A stretch of DNA of 64,000 nucleotides from Polyangium spumosum (GTDB lineage Bacteria; Myxococcota_A; Polyangia; Polyangiales; Polyangiaceae). Position numbers and translations under genes: made by a program. Where the stretch lies: positions 62,001 to 126,000 of the forward strand of contig NZ_WJIE01000001.1 of assembly GCF_009649845.1 (NCBI RefSeq). Direction: 5' to 3'. Each line of letters begins with the position of its first letter. Position 1 is the first letter of the stretch. Below the pieces are notes generated by a model. The model was not told where the DNA came from. It saw only the letters and a list, made by a program, of their open reading frames with translations, and ran no database searches. Of the stretch, positions 34,092 to 43,135 are shown piece after piece.

Positions 34092-34838
34092 ATGAGCCCG
34101 AACGAGCACCTCGCCGAGCGGATCCAGGCGCATCCGCGGCGCTCCATCCACGACGTCCTCGCCGTGATGGACCTCATCGACGGCGCCCTGCCGAGCGCCG
34201 ACGGCGTGCACGCCTTCAACCAGCTCTACACCTTCGTCACCGACAACATCCGCCGCGAGATCGACCGCGGGCGCTTCGGCGCGCCGGTGCTGCTCGAGGA
34301 GCTCGACGTGGTCTTCGCGGGCCTCTACTTCGACGCGTTCGTCGCCGAGATCCGCGAAGAGGGCTCGGCCCCGCGCGCGTGGCAGCCGCTCTTCGAGACG
34401 CGGAGCGACAGGACCATTTCGCGGCTCCAGCACGCGCTCTCGGGCATGAACGCGCACATCAACCACGATCTCGCCATCGCCGTGGTCGAGACGTGCGTCA
34501 AGAAGGGCATCGAGCCGCGGCGGGGGACGGCGTTTTACGACGATTACTTGATCATCAACGAGATCCTGGAGGAGGCGGAGAAGACCGCGACGAAGCGGCT
34601 CGTGACGGGCGTGCTGCGCGAGGTCGAGGAGGCGCTCGGCCGCGTGGACAACGTGATGGCCGTGTGGAGCGTGAAGCGCGCGCGGGACGCCGCGTGGGCG
34701 AACGCCGAGGTGCTCTGGGCCCTCCGAGGCAATGATCTGCTATACGAGACGTTCCTCGGGACGATCGACCGTATGGCCGGGTTCGCCGGCCGCGGGTTGC
34801 TCTTGCCGAGGGGTTTCGGGGGGGAGCCGAGGACGTGA
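34092..34838 (+). CDS. DUF5995 family protein
   Basis: The 248-residue soluble protein has FNQLYTFVTDNIRREIDRGRF, LYFDAFVAEI and RLQHALSGMNAHINHDLAIAV, the signatures of DUF5995. The conserved INHDL segment in a helical bundle suggests a metal-dependent or scaffold fold, but no function has been assigned. The ATG at 34092 follows kup by 34 bases. Its stop overlaps the GTG start of the next gene (GTGA), implying translational coupling. Confidence 0.72.
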   Translation: MSPNEHLAERIQAHPRRSIHDVLAVMDLIDGALPSADGVHAFNQLYTFVTDNIRREIDRGRFGAPVLLEELDVVFAGLYFDAFVAEIREEGSAPRAWQPLFETRSDRTISRLQHALSGMNAHINHDLAIAVVETCVKKGIEPRRGTAFYDDYLIINEILEEAEKTATKRLVTGVLREVEEALGRVDNVMAVWSVKRARDAAWANAEVLWALRGNDLLYETFLGTIDRMAGFAGRGLLLPRGFGGEPRT

Positions 34839-35530
34839 ACACCGAAAAAACGGGCTCGCGTGGGGCGGACAAGGGCCGCGGGAGCAAGCGGGAGGCCGCC
34901 GAGACCACCTGGTCGCATCCGTTGAACCCCGAGGCCGGGATGACGCCGATGCCGAGCGACCCGCGCGAGGTCGAGGCAGCCATGCGCGCCGGGCGGATCT
35001 CGCTGCGGCTGACGCCATATTACGGCTTCCGGTACGGCGAGCGGGGCGCGCGGTTCACGCAGAGCGACAGCGCGTTTTTGGCGACGCTGCCCGATCATGC
35101 AGAGGCCACGATCAAGCGGCAGATCGAGTGGCTCGCCGGGGTGCTCGCGAACCGCGGGATGCCGAGCCTCCTGCTCGAACAACACCTGCGGGTGCTCGGG
35201 CGCGAGCTCTCGCGCGCCGTGCCGGAGAAGCGCGCGTTTTACCGGGCGCTCTTCGTGGCGTCGGACGGCCTGCGGGCGCGGCGGACGGGGCTCCTGCCGG
35301 AGAGCGCGGGGCGGCCCATCGGCGAGGCCTTCCCGGAGGCCGCGGGTCTGCCGAGCACGCGGCTCGCCCGCGGGACGGGGCACCTCCTCGTCGCGGCGGT
35401 GGCCGACGAGCGCGCGGGGATGCCGAATGCGGTGCCGAGCCTCGAGGCATTTTTCCTCGATCGGAGCGTCTTTCCGGAGCGGTTCGTCGCGGCCGCTCGG
35501 CAGACGATCGAGCGGGCGCGGCGGGCCTGA
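34835..35530 (+). CDS. Protein of unknown function coupled to DUF5995
   Basis: The 231-residue protein starts at a GTG overlapping the previous stop. A polar Lys/Arg/Gly-rich first 30 residues precede a helical body with ISLRLTPYYGFRYGERGARF and WLAGVLANRGMPSLLLEQHLRVLGREL. No Cys-rich, membrane or signal segments are visible. I do not recognise a family. The overlap suggests that the product acts together with the DUF5995 protein. Confidence 0.62.
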   Translation: MNTEKTGSRGADKGRGSKREAAETTWSHPLNPEAGMTPMPSDPREVEAAMRAGRISLRLTPYYGFRYGERGARFTQSDSAFLATLPDHAEATIKRQIEWLAGVLANRGMPSLLLEQHLRVLGRELSRAVPEKRAFYRALFVASDGLRARRTGLLPESAGRPIGEAFPEAAGLPSTRLARGTGHLLVAAVADERAGMPNAVPSLEAFFLDRSVFPERFVAAARQTIERARRA

Positions 35531-35590
35531 TCGATTTCGTCCCCTTTCGATCTTCACCTCGGCGCGCCACGTTCCCGGGTGAGGACCCCC

Positions 35591-36010
35591 ATGGCCAGGA
35601 CGAATCTCCGCGCATCGCTCGACCTCTCGTACGACGAGGCGCTGGGGAAGATCCCCCAGCTCCTCCGCGACAACGGCTTCGGCGTGCTCACGCGTATCGA
35701 CGTCGACGAGACCTTGCGGGCGCGGCTCGGCGTGGCGTTCCGGCGTTACACGATCCTCGGGGCCTGCAACCCCGTCCTCGCGCACCGGGCGCTCTCGGCC
35801 GATCCGGACGTCGGCATTCTCCTGCCTTGTAACGTCGCCGTGTACGAGGACGATGGCGCCGGGCGCACGGTCGTGGCCATCATGGATCCGCTCGAAACCC
35901 TCGCCGACGCCGAGGACGCGGCGCTCCGGGAGGTCGCGGCCGAGGCGCGGACGAAGCTCCAGCACTTCCTCTATTGCCTGTCGACGAGCGCGGCGAAACA
36001 CGCGGCTTGA
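35591..36010 (+). CDS. DUF302 family protein
   Basis: The 139-residue protein matches DUF302: LSYDEALGKIPQLLRDNGFGVLT, VDVDETL-type segments, ILGACNPVLAHRAL and the core VGILLPCNVAVYED. The family has a small alpha/beta fold. Its function is uncertain, with proposed metal or small-molecule binding. ATG 35591 is used; GTG 35579 adds four residues. It lies 60 bases after the preceding gene. Confidence 0.85.
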   Translation: MARTNLRASLDLSYDEALGKIPQLLRDNGFGVLTRIDVDETLRARLGVAFRRYTILGACNPVLAHRALSADPDVGILLPCNVAVYEDDGAGRTVVAIMDPLETLADAEDAALREVAAEARTKLQHFLYCLSTSAAKHAA

Positions 36011-36061
36011 CGCTCGCTCCCTCGTGGCCGTAGTCTCGGCCGCGAAAGGAGCTTCCTTGCC

Positions 36062-37102
36062 ATGAAAAGCAACGCCTGGACCGAGGCCGCTCTCCGGGAT
36101 CACCTCCAGAAGGCCGTCTACCTGGAGATCTGGACCATACCCATCTACCTGACCGCAGCGTATTCGCTGCAGGTGCCGGGCAGCTCCGCGGTGAATCCGC
36201 CGACGCTCACGCCCGTGCGCAGCCCGAAGAACCCGAACCGCAGCCGCGAGCAGCTCGCGTTCAACAACATCTATTCGGTCGTGGTGCAGGAGATGTTGCA
36301 CCTCGAGATCGCCTGCAACCTCTACAATGCCCTGTTCGCCAAGGGCTCTTCGCCGAAGTTCACGGGCCCGTGGGCGCCGCGGTACGACAAGGGGTTCCCG
36401 CCCTGGATCGGCGCGAAGGTGCCGGTCGAGCTCGGGCCGGTGAACGAGGCGCAGCTCCTGCTCATGTCGACCATCGAGACCCCCGAGCCGAAATCGGATC
36501 CGCCCCCGGACGGCCCGCAGGAGGTCTACGATTCGATCGGGCAATTCTACAAGGCCATCGAGCAGGGCGTGGATCAGCTCTGGGAGAGCCTCTACGACCC
36601 GAGCGTGGATCACAGGCAGGCGAGCGCATTCGCCAATCCGCAGTACCCGACCGACGACTACACGGGCTTCTCGGCGACGATCGGCGGCGACAGCCAGACG
36701 GCGCGGGCCCAGGCGGACAAGGCGATCCGGGCCATCGTCGACCAGGGCGAGGGGAGCCGCGGGCCCTTCATCAACAAGGACGAGCGGCCGGCGGACGACG
36801 CGGACCTCGAGGACCGGTTCAGCCATTACGCTCGTTTTCGCGCGGTGCAGGCGATGCTGAAGCTCGGCGGGCCGCTCCTCACCTACCCGCAGAGCGGGAG
36901 CGCGGGGCTCGATGACGCGCAACGATCGCTGAACGTCACCTACACGAGGCTGCTCTCCATGCTCGAGAAGAGCTTCGCCGGCGAGATGTCCATCGACGAC
37001 GGCCTCGGCCCGATGTGGGCTCTGCCCGGCAAGATCGTCTCCGTCTGGGCCGCCGGGGGCGTCCCTGCCTTCCAGGCGCTCGACGCCTCCAGCGCTCTCT
37101 GA
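36062..37102 (+). CDS. Ferritin-like protein (VioB/iminophenyl-pyruvate dimer synthase-type domain)
   Basis: The 346-residue protein has an N-terminal metal-binding helix pair, LRDHLQKAVYLEIWTIPIYL, and NNIYSVVVQEMLHLEIACNLYNAL. The Glu/His pattern (E-x-x-x-x-x-x, EMLHLE) is that of the Ferritin-like domain found at the C-terminus of VioB and RebD. A later helical region (RFSHYARFRAVQAML) completes the bundle. A stand-alone copy in this context could be an oxidase or storage protein. The substrate is unknown, and no indole-pathway genes adjoin. AAAGGAG lies 12 bases upstream of the ATG. Confidence 0.72.
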   Translation: MKSNAWTEAALRDHLQKAVYLEIWTIPIYLTAAYSLQVPGSSAVNPPTLTPVRSPKNPNRSREQLAFNNIYSVVVQEMLHLEIACNLYNALFAKGSSPKFTGPWAPRYDKGFPPWIGAKVPVELGPVNEAQLLLMSTIETPEPKSDPPPDGPQEVYDSIGQFYKAIEQGVDQLWESLYDPSVDHRQASAFANPQYPTDDYTGFSATIGGDSQTARAQADKAIRAIVDQGEGSRGPFINKDERPADDADLEDRFSHYARFRAVQAMLKLGGPLLTYPQSGSAGLDDAQRSLNVTYTRLLSMLEKSFAGEMSIDDGLGPMWALPGKIVSVWAAGGVPAFQALDASSAL

Positions 37103-37160
37103 CCGAGCGCTCCCGTCCCCGCCACCAAAGCCTCCAGCACGTTCCTCTCCACGCGAATCA

Positions 37161-37189
37161 TTGACGCCGCGCGCAGAGTGGGATACTTC
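37161..37189 (+). promoter_or_regulatory. Sigma-70-type promoter for the multifunctional beta-oxidation gene
   Basis: TTGACG at 37161-37166 and TACTTC at 37184-37189 are separated by 17 bases and lie about 35 bases upstream of the ATG at 37225. The -35 is strong and the -10 modest. Expected transcription start is near 37196. Confidence 0.45.
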
Positions 37190-37224
37190 GCACGCGAAAC
37201 TTTACCGCGCGAGGGATCCAGCTC

Positions 37225-40200
37225 ATGGCGAACGAGCTTCGTTTTGATGGAAGAGTGGCGATCGTCACCGGTGCGGGCAACGGGCTCGGGCGTGCGCATG
37301 CGCTCCTGCTCGCGAGCCGCGGGGCCAAGGTCGTGGTCAACGATCTCGGCGGCGGCCGGCACGGCGGGGGCACGAGCTCCGAGGCGGCGGACAAGGTCGT
37401 CGCCGAGATCAAGGCGGCCGGCGGCGAGGCCGTCGCGAACTACGATTCGGTCGAGCAGGGCAGCCGCATCGTGCAGAGCGCGCTCGACGCGTTCGGCCGC
37501 ATCGACATCGTGGTGAACAACGCCGGCATCCTGCGGGACGTGACGTTCCACAAGATGACCGAGGAGGACTGGGAGCTCATCTACCGCGTGCACGTGCTCG
37601 GCAGCTTCCGCGTCACGCACGCGGCGTGGCCGCACATGCGCGACCAGGGCTACGGCCGCATCATCTTCACGTCGTCGGCGGCGGGCATCTACGGCAATTT
37701 CGGCCAGGCGAACTATTCGATGGCCAAGCTCGGCATCGTCGGGCTTTCGAACACGCTCGCGCTCGAGGGCAAGAAGAAAAACGTCCTCGTGAACACGATC
37801 GCGCCGCTCGCGGGCTCGCGCCTGACGGAGACGGTGCTGCCGAAGGAGCTCATCGACGCGCTCAAGCCCGAGTACGTGAGCCCGCTCGTGGCGTACCTCT
37901 GCCACGAGAGCTCGAGCGAGACCGGCGGGCTCTTCGAGGTGGGCGGCGGCTTCTTCGCGAAGCTGCGCTGGGAGCGGGCCGAGGGCAAGACGGTCCGGCT
38001 CGGGCGCGGGATCAAGGTCGAGGACCTCCAGAAGGACTGGAACAAGGTCGCCGGCTTCGACACGACCACGCATCCGGCCGAGATCAACCAGTCGATGGGC
38101 CCGGTCATGGCCAACGTGCAGGCAGGGCCGGCGAAGGGCGGCAACGAGTTCATCGACGTGGATCAGGCGCTCGGGTACGAGTATCCGCCGGTGCATTCGA
38201 GCTACGACGAGCGGGATCTGTCGATCTACGCGCTCGGCGTGGGCGCCGCGGAGAACCCGCTCGACGACAAGGAGCTGCGTTACGTCTACGAGATGCACGG
38301 GCAGGGCTTCGTCCCGCTGCCGACGTACGGCGTCGTGCCGGCGCTCTCGGCGCTGATGGATCTCGCGAAGGCCGGCAAGACCGCGCCGGGCATGAACTAC
38401 GGGCTCGATCGGCTGCTACATGGCGAGCAATACCTGGAGCTTTCGCGTCCGCTGCCGCCCAAGGCGAAGCTCACGCACAAGGCCAAGGTCAAGGAGATCT
38501 GGGACAAGGGCAAGAACGCGCTGATCGTCACGGAGATCCGCAGCGTGGACGAGTCGGGCGAGGAGCTCATCCGCAACGAGAGCACGGCCCTCATCCGCGG
38601 CGCGGGCGGCTGGGGCGGCGATCGTGGGCCTTCGGCGGACGTGAACGTGCCGCCCGAGCGCGCGCCCGACGCCACGATCGAGCAGAAGATCCCCGAGAAC
38701 CAGGCGCTTTTGTATCGCCTCTCCGGCGACTGGAACCCGCTGCACGCCGACCCGAGCTTCGCCACGGCGTTTGGCTTCTCGAAGCCGATCCTGCACGGGC
38801 TCTGCACCTTCGGTTATGCCGCGCGGCACGTGATCCACGCGTTCGCGGGCGGCGACGCGCGCAAGTTCAAGAGCATCAAGGTGCGCTTCGCGGACAGCGT
38901 GTTCCCGGGCGAGACCGTGGTGACCGAGATGTGGAAGGAGAGCGACGAGCGCGTCGTGTTCCGCTGCAAGGTCAAGGAGCGTGACAAGGTCGTCATCTCA
39001 AACGCGGCGATCGGCCTCTGGAAGGAGATCCCGGTCGCGAAGGCGAAAGCCCCGGCGGCGGCTCCTGCGGCGGCGCCCGCGAAGGCGGCCGAAAACCCGG
39101 CCGGCGACGTGTTCATCGGGATCCGCGATTACGTCGAGAAGAACCCGGCGCTCGTGGAGAAGGTGAAGACGGTCTTCCAGTTCGATCTGAAGGGCCCGGA
39201 CGCGACGTGGACGATCGATCTGAAAAACGGCAAGGGCTCGGTCTTCGAGGGCAAGGGCGCGGAGAAGGCCGATACGGCGCTGGAGATCGCGTCGAGTGAC
39301 TGGCTCGCGATGGCCACGGGCCAGGCCGATCCGCAGAAGCTCTACTTCGAGGGCAAGCTCAAGATCTCGGGCAACGTGATGGCCTCGCAGAAGCTCGGGT
39401 TCATGAAGAAGATCGATCCCGAGCAAGCCAAGGCGGCCATCGCGGCGCACAAGGCGAAGCAGGGCGGCGGCGCGGCGGCCCCGGCGGCGGCGGCGGCGCC
39501 CGCGAAGGCGGCCGAGGATCCGAGCGGCGACGTGTTCATCGGGATCCGCGATTACGTCGAGAAAAACCCGGCGCTCGTGGAGAAGATCAAGACGATCTTC
39601 CAGTTCGACCTGAAGGGGCCGGACGCGACGTGGACGGTTGATCTGAAGAACGGCAAGGGCGCGGTCTTCCAGGGCACGGGCGCGGACAAGGCCGATACCG
39701 TGCTGGAGATCTCGGCCGCGGATTGGCTCGCGATGGCCACGGGTCAGGCCGATCCGCAGCAGCTCTACTTCGGCGGGAAGCTCAAGATCACGGGCAACGT
39801 GATGGCCTCGCAGAAGCTCTCGTTCATGAAGAAGATCGATCCCGAGCAGGCCAAGGCGGCCATCGCGGCGCACAAGGCGAAGGCCGCGAGCGGCGAGGTG
39901 AAGGCCGAGGCGGCTCCGCAGGTGGCAGCGAAGCAGGAGGGTCCGGGCGCGGCGGCCATTTTCGAGGCGCTCAAGGAGCGGCTGAACAAGACGCCCGAGA
40001 TCGCGAAGGAGGTCGACGCGGTGGTCGAGTTCCACCTCACGGGGCCGGAGAGCGACTGGCACGTGGACCTCGTGGGTGGCAAGACGACCGTCTCGGCGGG
40101 CCGGACGATGGAAGCGACGACGGTCATCACGATGTCGACGGAGGACCTCGTGGCGCTCGTGAAGGGCGCGGAGCACGAGGCGCGGCTCTTCCAGACGGGC

Positions 40201-40272
40201 CGGATGCGGGTCGACGGCGACGTGCGGATCGCCTCGAACCGGCTGCATTTCTTGAAGGGGCTCTTGGGTTAA
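37225..40272 (+). CDS. Multifunctional beta-oxidation enzyme: SDR dehydrogenase, MaoC hydratase and three SCP2 domains
   Basis: A 1015-residue chain like peroxisomal MFE-2. Residues 1-300 are a 3-hydroxyacyl-CoA dehydrogenase (TGAGNGLGRAHA, NNAG, catalytic YSMAK). Residues of about 320-600 are a double-hotdog enoyl-CoA hydratase 2, with the active-site segment GDWNPLHADPSFATAFG...ILHG. Then come three SCP2 lipid-carrier domains at 627-745, 768-886 and about 906-1015, joined by Ala/Pro/Lys linkers. The first two are near-identical duplicates (15 substitutions in 119 residues); the third is divergent. A typical MFE-2 has at most one SCP2. The thiolase gene follows 30 bases later, completing a beta-oxidation set for bulky or branched acyl-CoA. 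Confidence 0.9.
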   Translation: MANELRFDGRVAIVTGAGNGLGRAHALLLASRGAKVVVNDLGGGRHGGGTSSEAADKVVAEIKAAGGEAVANYDSVEQGSRIVQSALDAFGRIDIVVNNAGILRDVTFHKMTEEDWELIYRVHVLGSFRVTHAAWPHMRDQGYGRIIFTSSAAGIYGNFGQANYSMAKLGIVGLSNTLALEGKKKNVLVNTIAPLAGSRLTETVLPKELIDALKPEYVSPLVAYLCHESSSETGGLFEVGGGFFAKLRWERAEGKTVRLGRGIKVEDLQKDWNKVAGFDTTTHPAEINQSMGPVMANVQAGPAKGGNEFIDVDQALGYEYPPVHSSYDERDLSIYALGVGAAENPLDDKELRYVYEMHGQGFVPLPTYGVVPALSALMDLAKAGKTAPGMNYGLDRLLHGEQYLELSRPLPPKAKLTHKAKVKEIWDKGKNALIVTEIRSVDESGEELIRNESTALIRGAGGWGGDRGPSADVNVPPERAPDATIEQKIPENQALLYRLSGDWNPLHADPSFATAFGFSKPILHGLCTFGYAARHVIHAFAGGDARKFKSIKVRFADSVFPGETVVTEMWKESDERVVFRCKVKERDKVVISNAAIGLWKEIPVAKAKAPAAAPAAAPAKAAENPAGDVFIGIRDYVEKNPALVEKVKTVFQFDLKGPDATWTIDLKNGKGSVFEGKGAEKADTALEIASSDWLAMATGQADPQKLYFEGKLKISGNVMASQKLGFMKKIDPEQAKAAIAAHKAKQGGGAAAPAAAAAPAKAAEDPSGDVFIGIRDYVEKNPALVEKIKTIFQFDLKGPDATWTVDLKNGKGAVFQGTGADKADTVLEISAADWLAMATGQADPQQLYFGGKLKITGNVMASQKLSFMKKIDPEQAKAAIAAHKAKAASGEVKAEAAPQVAAKQEGPGAAAIFEALKERLNKTPEIAKEVDAVVEFHLTGPESDWHVDLVGGKTTVSAGRTMEATTVITMSTEDLVALVKGAEHEARLFQTGRMRVDGDVRIASNRLHFLKGLLG
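39103..39882 (+). repeat. Internal tandem duplication of 423 bp encoding two SCP2 domains
   Basis: 39103-39459 and 39526-39882 are close copies with an exact offset of 423 bases (141 codons), including the Ala/Pro-rich linker. The sequences share long uninterrupted stretches at DNA level, which indicates a recent in-frame duplication rather than an old domain array. Confidence 0.88.
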
Positions 40273-40302
40273 ACGCGACGCGTTCGCAGAAGGAGGCTCA
40301 AC

Positions 40303-41481
40303 ATGGGCAGGCGAGTCAACGTCATCGGCGTCGGGATGGTGAAGTTCCAGAAGCCCGGCGCCAGTGAAGAGTACAACGTGATGGCCGCGAAGGCGGCGCG
40401 CACGGCCCTCGCGGACGCGGGCGTCGATTACAACGATGTCGAGCAGGCGTACGCGGGGTACGTCTTCGGCGACAGCACGTGCGGGCAGCGGGCCGTCTAC
40501 GAGGTCGGCCTGACGGGCATCCCCGTCATCAACGTGAACAACAACTGCTCGACGGGCTCGACGGCGCTTTACCTCGCCCGGCAGGCCATCGAGGGCGGCC
40601 TCGCCGAGTGCGTGCTCGCGGTCGGGTTCGAGCAGATGGAGAAGGGCGCGCTCGGCTCGAAATGGAGCGACCGGACGAGCCCGATCGACAAACACGCGGA
40701 CGTGATGAACCGCGTGCAGGGCTTCAACCAGGCGCCGCCGACGGCGCAGATGTTCGGCGGCGCGGGGCGCGAGTATCGCTGGAAGTACGGGGCGAAGCGC
40801 GAGATGTTCGGCAAGGTCGCGGAGAAGGCGCGCAAGCACGCGAGCAAGAACCCGTACGCGCTCTTCAACGAGGTCCTGTCCCTCGAGCAGATCATGGCCT
40901 CGCCCGAGGTCTTCGACCCGCTCACGCGTTTCCAGTGCTGCCCGCCGACCTGCGGCGCGGCGGCGGCGATCCTCTGCTCGGACGATTTCGCCCGGAAGAA
41001 GGGGATTTCCGGCTCGGTCTACATCGCTGCGCAGTCGATGACGACCGATTATGCGTCGAGCTTCGGCGACAGCATGATCAAGATGATCGGCTACGACATG
41101 GCGAAGGCCGCCGCGGACCAGGTCTACACGAAATCGGGGCTCGGGCCCGAGGACGTGCAGGTGGTGGAGCTGCACGATTGCTTCACGGCGAACGAGGTCG
41201 TGACGTACGAGGCGCTCGGTCTCTGCAAGGAGGGCGAGGCCGAGAAGTTCATCGAGGAAGGGAACAACACGTACGGCGGCAAGTACGTGACGAACCCGTC
41301 GGGCGGCCTGCTCTCGAAGGGTCATCCGCTCGGGGCGACGGGCCTCGCGCAATGCACCGAGCTCGTCTGGCAGCTCCGCGGCGCGGCCGAGGCGCGCCAG
41401 GTCCCGGGGGCGAAGGTCGCCCTGCAGCACAACCTCGGCCTCGGCGGGGCGTGCGTCGTGACGATGTACCGCAAGGACTGA
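40303..41481 (+). CDS. SCP-x-type thiolase (lipid-transfer-protein thiolase family)
   Basis: The 392-residue thiolase should cleave 3-oxoacyl-CoA. Visible active-site features are [10 protein letters not shown] (nucleophile Cys), [12 protein letters not shown], and [14 protein letters not shown] with the His of GHP; the C-terminal active-site Cys is in LGGACVV. It matches the SCP-x/thiolase-like lipid-transfer group rather than FadA. In eukaryotes this thiolase is fused to SCP2. Here the SCP2 domains sit on the preceding multifunctional protein, 30 bases upstream. AGAAGGAGG precedes the ATG. Confidence 0.9.
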   Translation: MGRRVNVIGVGMVKFQKPGASEEYNVMAAKAARTALADAGVDYNDVEQAYAGYVFGDSTCGQRAVYEVGLTGIPVINVNNNCSTGSTALYLARQAIEGGLAECVLAVGFEQMEKGALGSKWSDRTSPIDKHADVMNRVQGFNQAPPTAQMFGGAGREYRWKYGAKREMFGKVAEKARKHASKNPYALFNEVLSLEQIMASPEVFDPLTRFQCCPPTCGAAAAILCSDDFARKKGISGSVYIAAQSMTTDYASSFGDSMIKMIGYDMAKAAADQVYTKSGLGPEDVQVVELHDCFTANEVVTYEALGLCKEGEAEKFIEEGNNTYGGKYVTNPSGGLLSKGHPLGATGLAQCTELVWQLRGAAEARQVPGAKVALQHNLGLGGACVVTMYRKD

Positions 41482-41716
41482 CGCGCCGAGGCACAGCCGG
41501 GACGCTCAGGAGGCCGCGCTCGAGAGGGCGCGGCCTTCGTCGTTTCGAAGCCCGTTGTGGCAAAGCGACGACACCCGGACACGAGCGCCCGTGTAGAGAA
41601 ACGACGACACCACGACAGACGCGCCGTGGCGCGCCCGCGACACCCGAGCGGGACCCGGCCTGCGCGCCGGGGCGACGAGCCCCTCGATTCGCGCATTTTT
41701 GCGCAATTTCATCGCT

Positions 41717-41732
41717 CGGCATTCGTCTTGCT
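41717..41732 (+). promoter_or_regulatory. Candidate sigma-54 promoter of the 41758 gene
   Basis: CGGCATTCGTCTTGCT has GG and GC doublets exactly ten bases apart (41718-41719, 41730-41731) and a consensus TTGCT -12 element; the -24 element differs at two places. An AT-rich inverted repeat GCGCATTTTTGCGC lies 13 bases upstream (41691-41704). Transcription would start about 15 bases before the ATG. The rest of 41482-41757 shows only two copies of CGACGACACC and no gene. Confidence 0.45.
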
Positions 41733-41757
41733 CAGGAAGCCTCGCACGGAGGCAACC

Positions 41758-42354
41758 ATGAAGCGGAGCCGCGTGCTCGTGATCATCCTCGCGCTCGGGA
41801 CCCTGACGAATGCAGCGAGCGCGAAGGATCCCACGGATCCGTACGCGCCGGACGACCCCGAACCGGAGCCGCCGCCGCGGCCCTATCAGATCAATGGCTT
41901 CTTCGAGTATCGCTTCAGCCTCATCAGGGCCGAGAGCGCCGTTCACGGCATCGAATACTCCTACCTGGCGAACACACACGTGAGGCTCGGCGCGGCGCTG
42001 AGCCTGCCGTTCGGCGCGTCGTCGCGCGAGTATTGCTGGGAGACGGACGTGGGGCTGTCGCCCGATTGCGCCTTCAACTACGTCGCCCCGCTCGGATTCG
42101 TGGAGGCGCACGCCCTCCCCAATTCGATCTTCGATCCCTGGGCGCGCGTCGGGTTCGGCCTCGCCTTCATGGGCTCGCAATACGATCAGCTCGATTTCGA
42201 TCCCCTGACCGTCGAGGGCATGCTCGTCGGCTCCCTCGGCTTCGACATTCACGCGGGGCCCGTCGTCGTCGGCGCGTACGGGACGACCAACCTGTTCATG
42301 GGCAGGCACGCGCCGGTCTTTGGCCCGGGCGTGCGCCTCGGCGGACGATTTTGA
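41758..42354 (+). CDS. Predicted outer-membrane beta-barrel protein
   Basis: The 198-residue precursor has a signal peptide cleaved near ASAKD and then a short Pro/Asp/Glu-rich segment. A series of amphipathic strands with aromatic residues follows (YQINGFFEYRFSLI, LGFVEAHALP, DPWARVGFGLAFMGS, GVRLGGRF). The C-terminal Phe is typical of outer-membrane barrels. Two Cys in YCWETDVGLSPDC may form a loop disulphide. No family is recognised. GGAGG lies six bases before the ATG. It precedes a methyltransferase gene by 13 bases and may share its transcript. Confidence 0.65.
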   Translation: MKRSRVLVIILALGTLTNAASAKDPTDPYAPDDPEPEPPPRPYQINGFFEYRFSLIRAESAVHGIEYSYLANTHVRLGAALSLPFGASSREYCWETDVGLSPDCAFNYVAPLGFVEAHALPNSIFDPWARVGFGLAFMGSQYDQLDFDPLTVEGMLVGSLGFDIHAGPVVVGAYGTTNLFMGRHAPVFGPGVRLGGRF

Positions 42355-42367
42355 AAGGAGCTTCGAG

Positions 42368-43126
42368 ATGAACACAAGTGGCACGACGAACACCCCGGTC
42401 TCGATGATGGAGACGCTCGCCCACTGGCATTTCCGCCGCATCGAGGAGTGCTCGACGCTCCTGCAATGGCTCGACCCGCGGCCCGGGGAGCGCATCCTCG
42501 ACATCGGCTGCGGCGACGGTTATTACGACGCGCGCATCGCGTCGCGGGGCGCGCACGTCGTCGGCGTGGACATCCACGAGAAGCGCCTGGCCAAGGCGCA
42601 ACGCAAGCACCGGAGCGAGCGGACGGACTACCATTACATGGACGCGGAGGAGCTCGGCTTCGAGCCCGCCACGTTCGACAAGGTGATCTCGTTCTGCGTG
42701 ATCGAGCATTTCCAGAACGAGGACCGCGTCCTCGAGCACGTGAACCGCGTGCTCCGGCCCGGCGGCCGGATCTTCCTCTCGGCCGACAGCCTGTCGAACC
42801 CCGAGGTCACGCACGAGGAGCGCGAGGCGCATCGGAAGAGGTACGCGGTGAACAACTTTTACACCGTGGACCACCTGCGCGAGAAGCTCGCGCGGGCGGG
42901 GCTCGAGCTCGAGCGGTACCATTACATCTTGACGACGCCGATCACGCTCGCGCTGGCGCGGCTCTCGTGGAAGCTCGACGATCTGCCGCCGCTCCTCGCG
43001 CCGCTCCACGGGCTCGGGTATGCGGTGCTGGGGACGGTGGGCAAGGTGATCGCCGATTTCGCCGAGGATCACGCCCGGCGGCCGGACAGCGGGCTGACGC
43101 TGCTGGCGGAGGCGCGCAAGATCTGA
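42368..43126 (+). CDS. SAM-dependent methyltransferase (class I)
   Basis: The 252-residue enzyme has a SAM-binding loop ILDIGCGDGYYDARIA near residue 43, then GVDIHEKRL, DKVISFCVIEHFQNED and LRPGGRIFLSAD, all typical of Methyltransf_11. Its C-terminal part is helical and not diagnostic of substrate. AAAGGAG precedes the ATG. Neighbouring glycosyltransferases, a deacetylase and another methyltransferase suggest glycan or lipid methylation, but this is inference. It converges on 43136-43861. Confidence 0.83.
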   Translation: MNTSGTTNTPVSMMETLAHWHFRRIEECSTLLQWLDPRPGERILDIGCGDGYYDARIASRGAHVVGVDIHEKRLAKAQRKHRSERTDYHYMDAEELGFEPATFDKVISFCVIEHFQNEDRVLEHVNRVLRPGGRIFLSADSLSNPEVTHEEREAHRKRYAVNNFYTVDHLREKLARAGLELERYHYILTTPITLALARLSWKLDDLPPLLAPLHGLGYAVLGTVGKVIADFAEDHARRPDSGLTLLAEARKI

Positions 43127-43135
43127 GGGAGAGGC

